Assembly (NCBI GenBank): GCA_937957985.1
Contig: CALGOH010000161.1
Coordinates: 1 to 26,884 of the forward strand
Reading direction: 5' to 3'
DNA: 26,884 nt
From: an uncultured Verrucomicrobiae bacterium
GTDB taxonomy: Bacteria > Verrucomicrobiota > Verrucomicrobiia > Verrucomicrobiales > Akkermansiaceae
The translations under genes and the position numbers were made by a program. Positions 25,281-26,884 of the stretch are shown here, piece after piece. Numbering within the stretch: the stretch's first letter is position 1; each line of letters begins with the position of its first letter. Under the pieces are notes generated by a model that worked only from the letters and a program-made list of their open reading frames with translations, was not told the DNA's origin and did no database searches.

Positions 25281-25386
25281 GCCCGGCCCCGACTTTACGA
25301 TAGGTCCATATCGCGAGACGGGCTTGCAACTTTCGATGCCATACGGTCTCTAATTCCCACCAACACCTACACCCAATAAGCCGAGT

Positions 25387-26196
25387 ATGAAAAGTAAAAG
25401 TCGCAAAAGCACCGAAGAACCGGCTGCAACCAAGGCTGGCCGGTCTTTGACTGAAGTTGCGGCGTTGCCGCGAATCGCTCGTCTGCCCACCCCGAGGGCG
25501 GGCCGAAAGGCATCCCTGCTGACCGCCATGCTGGCGATGACGACCTCCCTCGCATCGGCGGCACTCATGACCCAGCCGGCGGGTTTGAACCCCGGCGACC
25601 AGTACCGCTTGATCTTTACGACAAGCACAACAACGACCGCCACCAGCTCCGATCCTGCTTATTACAACACGTTCGTCTCGGATTTGGCCAACAGCGTCCC
25701 CGAATTGCAGGCACTGGGCGTGAACTGGTATGCGTTCGCGAACATTGGCAGCACTACCTTGCAAGCCAACACCGGCATCGTCAACGATGTGAACAACCAG
25801 GGCGTGCCCATCTATCGAGTGGATGGAACGATCGTGATCGATGACTACTACAGTTTTTGGAACACGAGTCGCACCCCGGGAGGTTTCGCCAATCTAACAG
25901 TCACCGAGGACGGCACTGTGCTGAATCCAGCAGTTGGCACCAAAAACGTATGGACCGGCCTCGCCGAGTCAGGGGGAATCCCTTCCAACGGCTCTGCTCT
26001 GGGAAACGCCAATGTCGGCCACGGCGAGTATGACCGCGCCAATCAGTATCTCTATGCCTTTTTCAATATGAACAACACGCTCGAACACCACCTCTACGGT
26101 GTTTCCGACGTGATCACGGTCGTCCCCGAAACCCCGGCCGCGCTGCTGGGCGGTCTGGGTCTGCTGGCCTTGCTACGCCGCCGGCGGAGCGACTGA
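25387..26196 (+). CDS. PEP-CTERM-like protein sharing its ectodomain with the InlB-repeat protein (pair 2)
   Basis: A 269-residue exported protein. The N-terminus is unusual: about 41 Arg/Lys/Ser-rich residues precede a hydrophobic segment (LLTAMLAMTTSLASAAL), so the true start may be an internal Met such as MLAMTT. Residues about 60-245 repeat the TQPAGLNPGDQYRLIF domain of the upstream gene, with DNA identity reaching an 87-bp exact block. The C-terminus has the PEP-CTERM layout (motif, Leu/Gly-rich helix, RRRRSD), but the motif reads PET at 247-249 instead of PEP. It lies 250 bp after the upstream gene and has its own operator (site F). The ectodomain has no known catalytic motif; it is a domain type often seen in PEP-CTERM proteins. 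Confidence 0.8.
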   Translation: MKSKSRKSTEEPAATKAGRSLTEVAALPRIARLPTPRAGRKASLLTAMLAMTTSLASAALMTQPAGLNPGDQYRLIFTTSTTTTATSSDPAYYNTFVSDLANSVPELQALGVNWYAFANIGSTTLQANTGIVNDVNNQGVPIYRVDGTIVIDDYYSFWNTSRTPGGFANLTVTEDGTVLNPAVGTKNVWTGLAESGGIPSNGSALGNANVGHGEYDRANQYLYAFFNMNNTLEHHLYGVSDVITVVPETPAALLGGLGLLALLRRRRSD

Positions 26197-26242
26197 ACGC
26201 TTCGAGGTTCCGCGGTTATGGGTTTTTCCGCGGGGTTCGTTC

Positions 26243-26273
26243 GAGCCGTCGGCCGCAAGGCTGGCGGCTCTTT
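26243..26273 (+). terminator. Rho-independent-type terminator after the pair 2 PEP-CTERM gene
   Basis: GAGCCGTCGGCC (26243-26254) pairs along its full 12 bp, with two G-T pairs, with GGCTGGCGGCTC (26259-26270) around a GCAA tetraloop, and TTT follows. It lies 47 bp after the stop codon at 26196. A smaller CCGCGG-N12-CCGCGG hairpin at 26210-26233 precedes it. The long stem, GNRA-type loop and T start make it the best terminator candidate here. The rest of 26274-26478 holds nothing recognisable. Confidence 0.55.
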
Positions 26274-26478
26274 CGCGTCCACGACTGCGATCGTGGATTT
26301 CCTCTTCCGCCCCGTGACCGCGGTAGCCACTTTTTCTCTGATTCGTTAGTGACGTCGCTCCGCTCGTCAGCCACCGGCCAATTTCGGTTAGCTCCCACCA
26401 TGATCTCAATCCAGACGCAGCACCAGCGCGTCGGGAACCGAATCGGTGCTGTCACGACGCACAGCCGCCGGAAGCGGC

Positions 26479-26884
26479 TCACCGCGAGGAGCCGGGGCGG
26501 GTGGAGACCTTCCATTCCCCGGCCGTCGCGGCTCCGTGGCGGCTCGCGAATCCGTCCGGATAGGTTGCCATGACCTTCACCATGGTTCCGGCAGGCAGCG
26601 TCAATGGTTGTTGATAGATCGACGATGACGCCGTCGGCTCGGAACCATCGACGGTGTAACGGATCGCGGCGCCAACCGCAGGCGGGCGGATCTCGACCAT
26701 GAAACGTTCCGCCGTGTCCATCGCCGGGCGCGTCTCGATATGGGGCGGCCAGAGGACGTGCGGCCGGTCATACAGAGGCTCCTCGGAGGGTCCAAGATAC
26801 CTTTTCGGCCGTTCTTCGCCGATCGCCGGGAATTTCCAGCCTTTCGGCGGATTCATGAGATCGACCAACAGGACGGTGCCGTCC
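26479..26884 (-). CDS. C-terminal end of a gene running off the window, chitobiase-C-like domain
   Basis: The frame is open from the window edge to the TGA at 26479-26481, giving 134 complete codons before the stop. Reading upstream of the TTG at 26868 continues in the same frame (DGTVLLVDLMNPPKGW), so this is a partial gene, not a short one. The segment FMVEIRPPAVGAAIRYTVDG, followed by SEPTASSSIYQQPLTL, matches the chitobiase/beta-hexosaminidase C-terminal beta-sandwich type often found at the end of exported glycosidases and sulfatases. The catalytic part is outside the window, so no enzyme function is given. Confidence 0.65.
   Translation of the reverse strand, partial: DGTVLLVDLMNPPKGWKFPAIGEERPKRYLGPSEEPLYDRPHVLWPPHIETRPAMDTAERFMVEIRPPAVGAAIRYTVDGSEPTASSSIYQQPLTLPAGTMVKVMATYPDGFASRHGAATAGEWKVSTRPGSSR

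Overview
The window looks like a chromosomal segment of a high-GC member of the Verrucomicrobiota. This is inferred from three things: four short secreted proteins with PEP-CTERM-type tails, an acidic calcium-loop (thrombospondin type-3-like) C-terminal module on large surface proteins, and carbohydrate-active enzymes typical of that phylum. None of the thirteen gene starts has a convincing Shine-Dalgarno sequence. There are no RNA genes, CRISPR arrays or intact insertion sequences.

Layout. (1) 180-4062, plus strand: a PEP-CTERM protein and a secreted GH106-type alpha-L-rhamnosidase. (2) 4189-8717, minus strand: an L-fucose isomerase-like sugar isomerase and a secreted GH95 alpha-L-fucosidase carrying an inserted F5/8 type C (discoidin-like) domain. 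(3) 9114-12843, plus strand: a calcineurin-like (purple-acid-phosphatase-like) phosphoesterase, a secreted protein of unknown family, and a PEP-CTERM protein. (4) 12946-17151: a 1401-residue multidomain secreted sulfatase. (5) 17366-17536: a truncated remnant of the last 50 or so codons of a second copy of the unknown gene at 10600-11814. (6) 17823-22304: two near-identical F5/8-type-C-like secreted proteins with different tails, then a GH95-like (DUF5703-like) glycosidase. (7) 22587-26196: a glycine-rich/InlB-repeat surface protein and a PEP-CTERM protein that share one domain but have different tails. (8) 26479-26884, minus strand: the 3' end of a gene running off the window, with a chitobiase-C-like domain.

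How it fits together. Fucosidase, rhamnosidase, sulfatase and fucose isomerase suggest use of a sulfated polysaccharide containing fucose and rhamnose, possibly algal. The enzymes would act outside the cytoplasm and the isomerase inside. Interleaved with them is a set of surface or exported proteins built from interchangeable parts.

Most notable observations. A 19-bp inverted repeat, TTGTCA-N7-TGACAM, is followed at a fixed offset by GRAA and, in four of six cases, 20-21 bp later by a TTGACC/TTGTCC -35-like hexamer. It lies upstream of all four PEP-CTERM genes, the InlB-repeat gene and the phosphoesterase gene, and looks like a shared operator-promoter module. In two independent paralogue pairs, the same extracellular domain ends either in a PEP-CTERM-type tail or in the acidic calcium-loop tail, with an abrupt switch point. 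All calls are from reading the sequence by eye; no database search was run.
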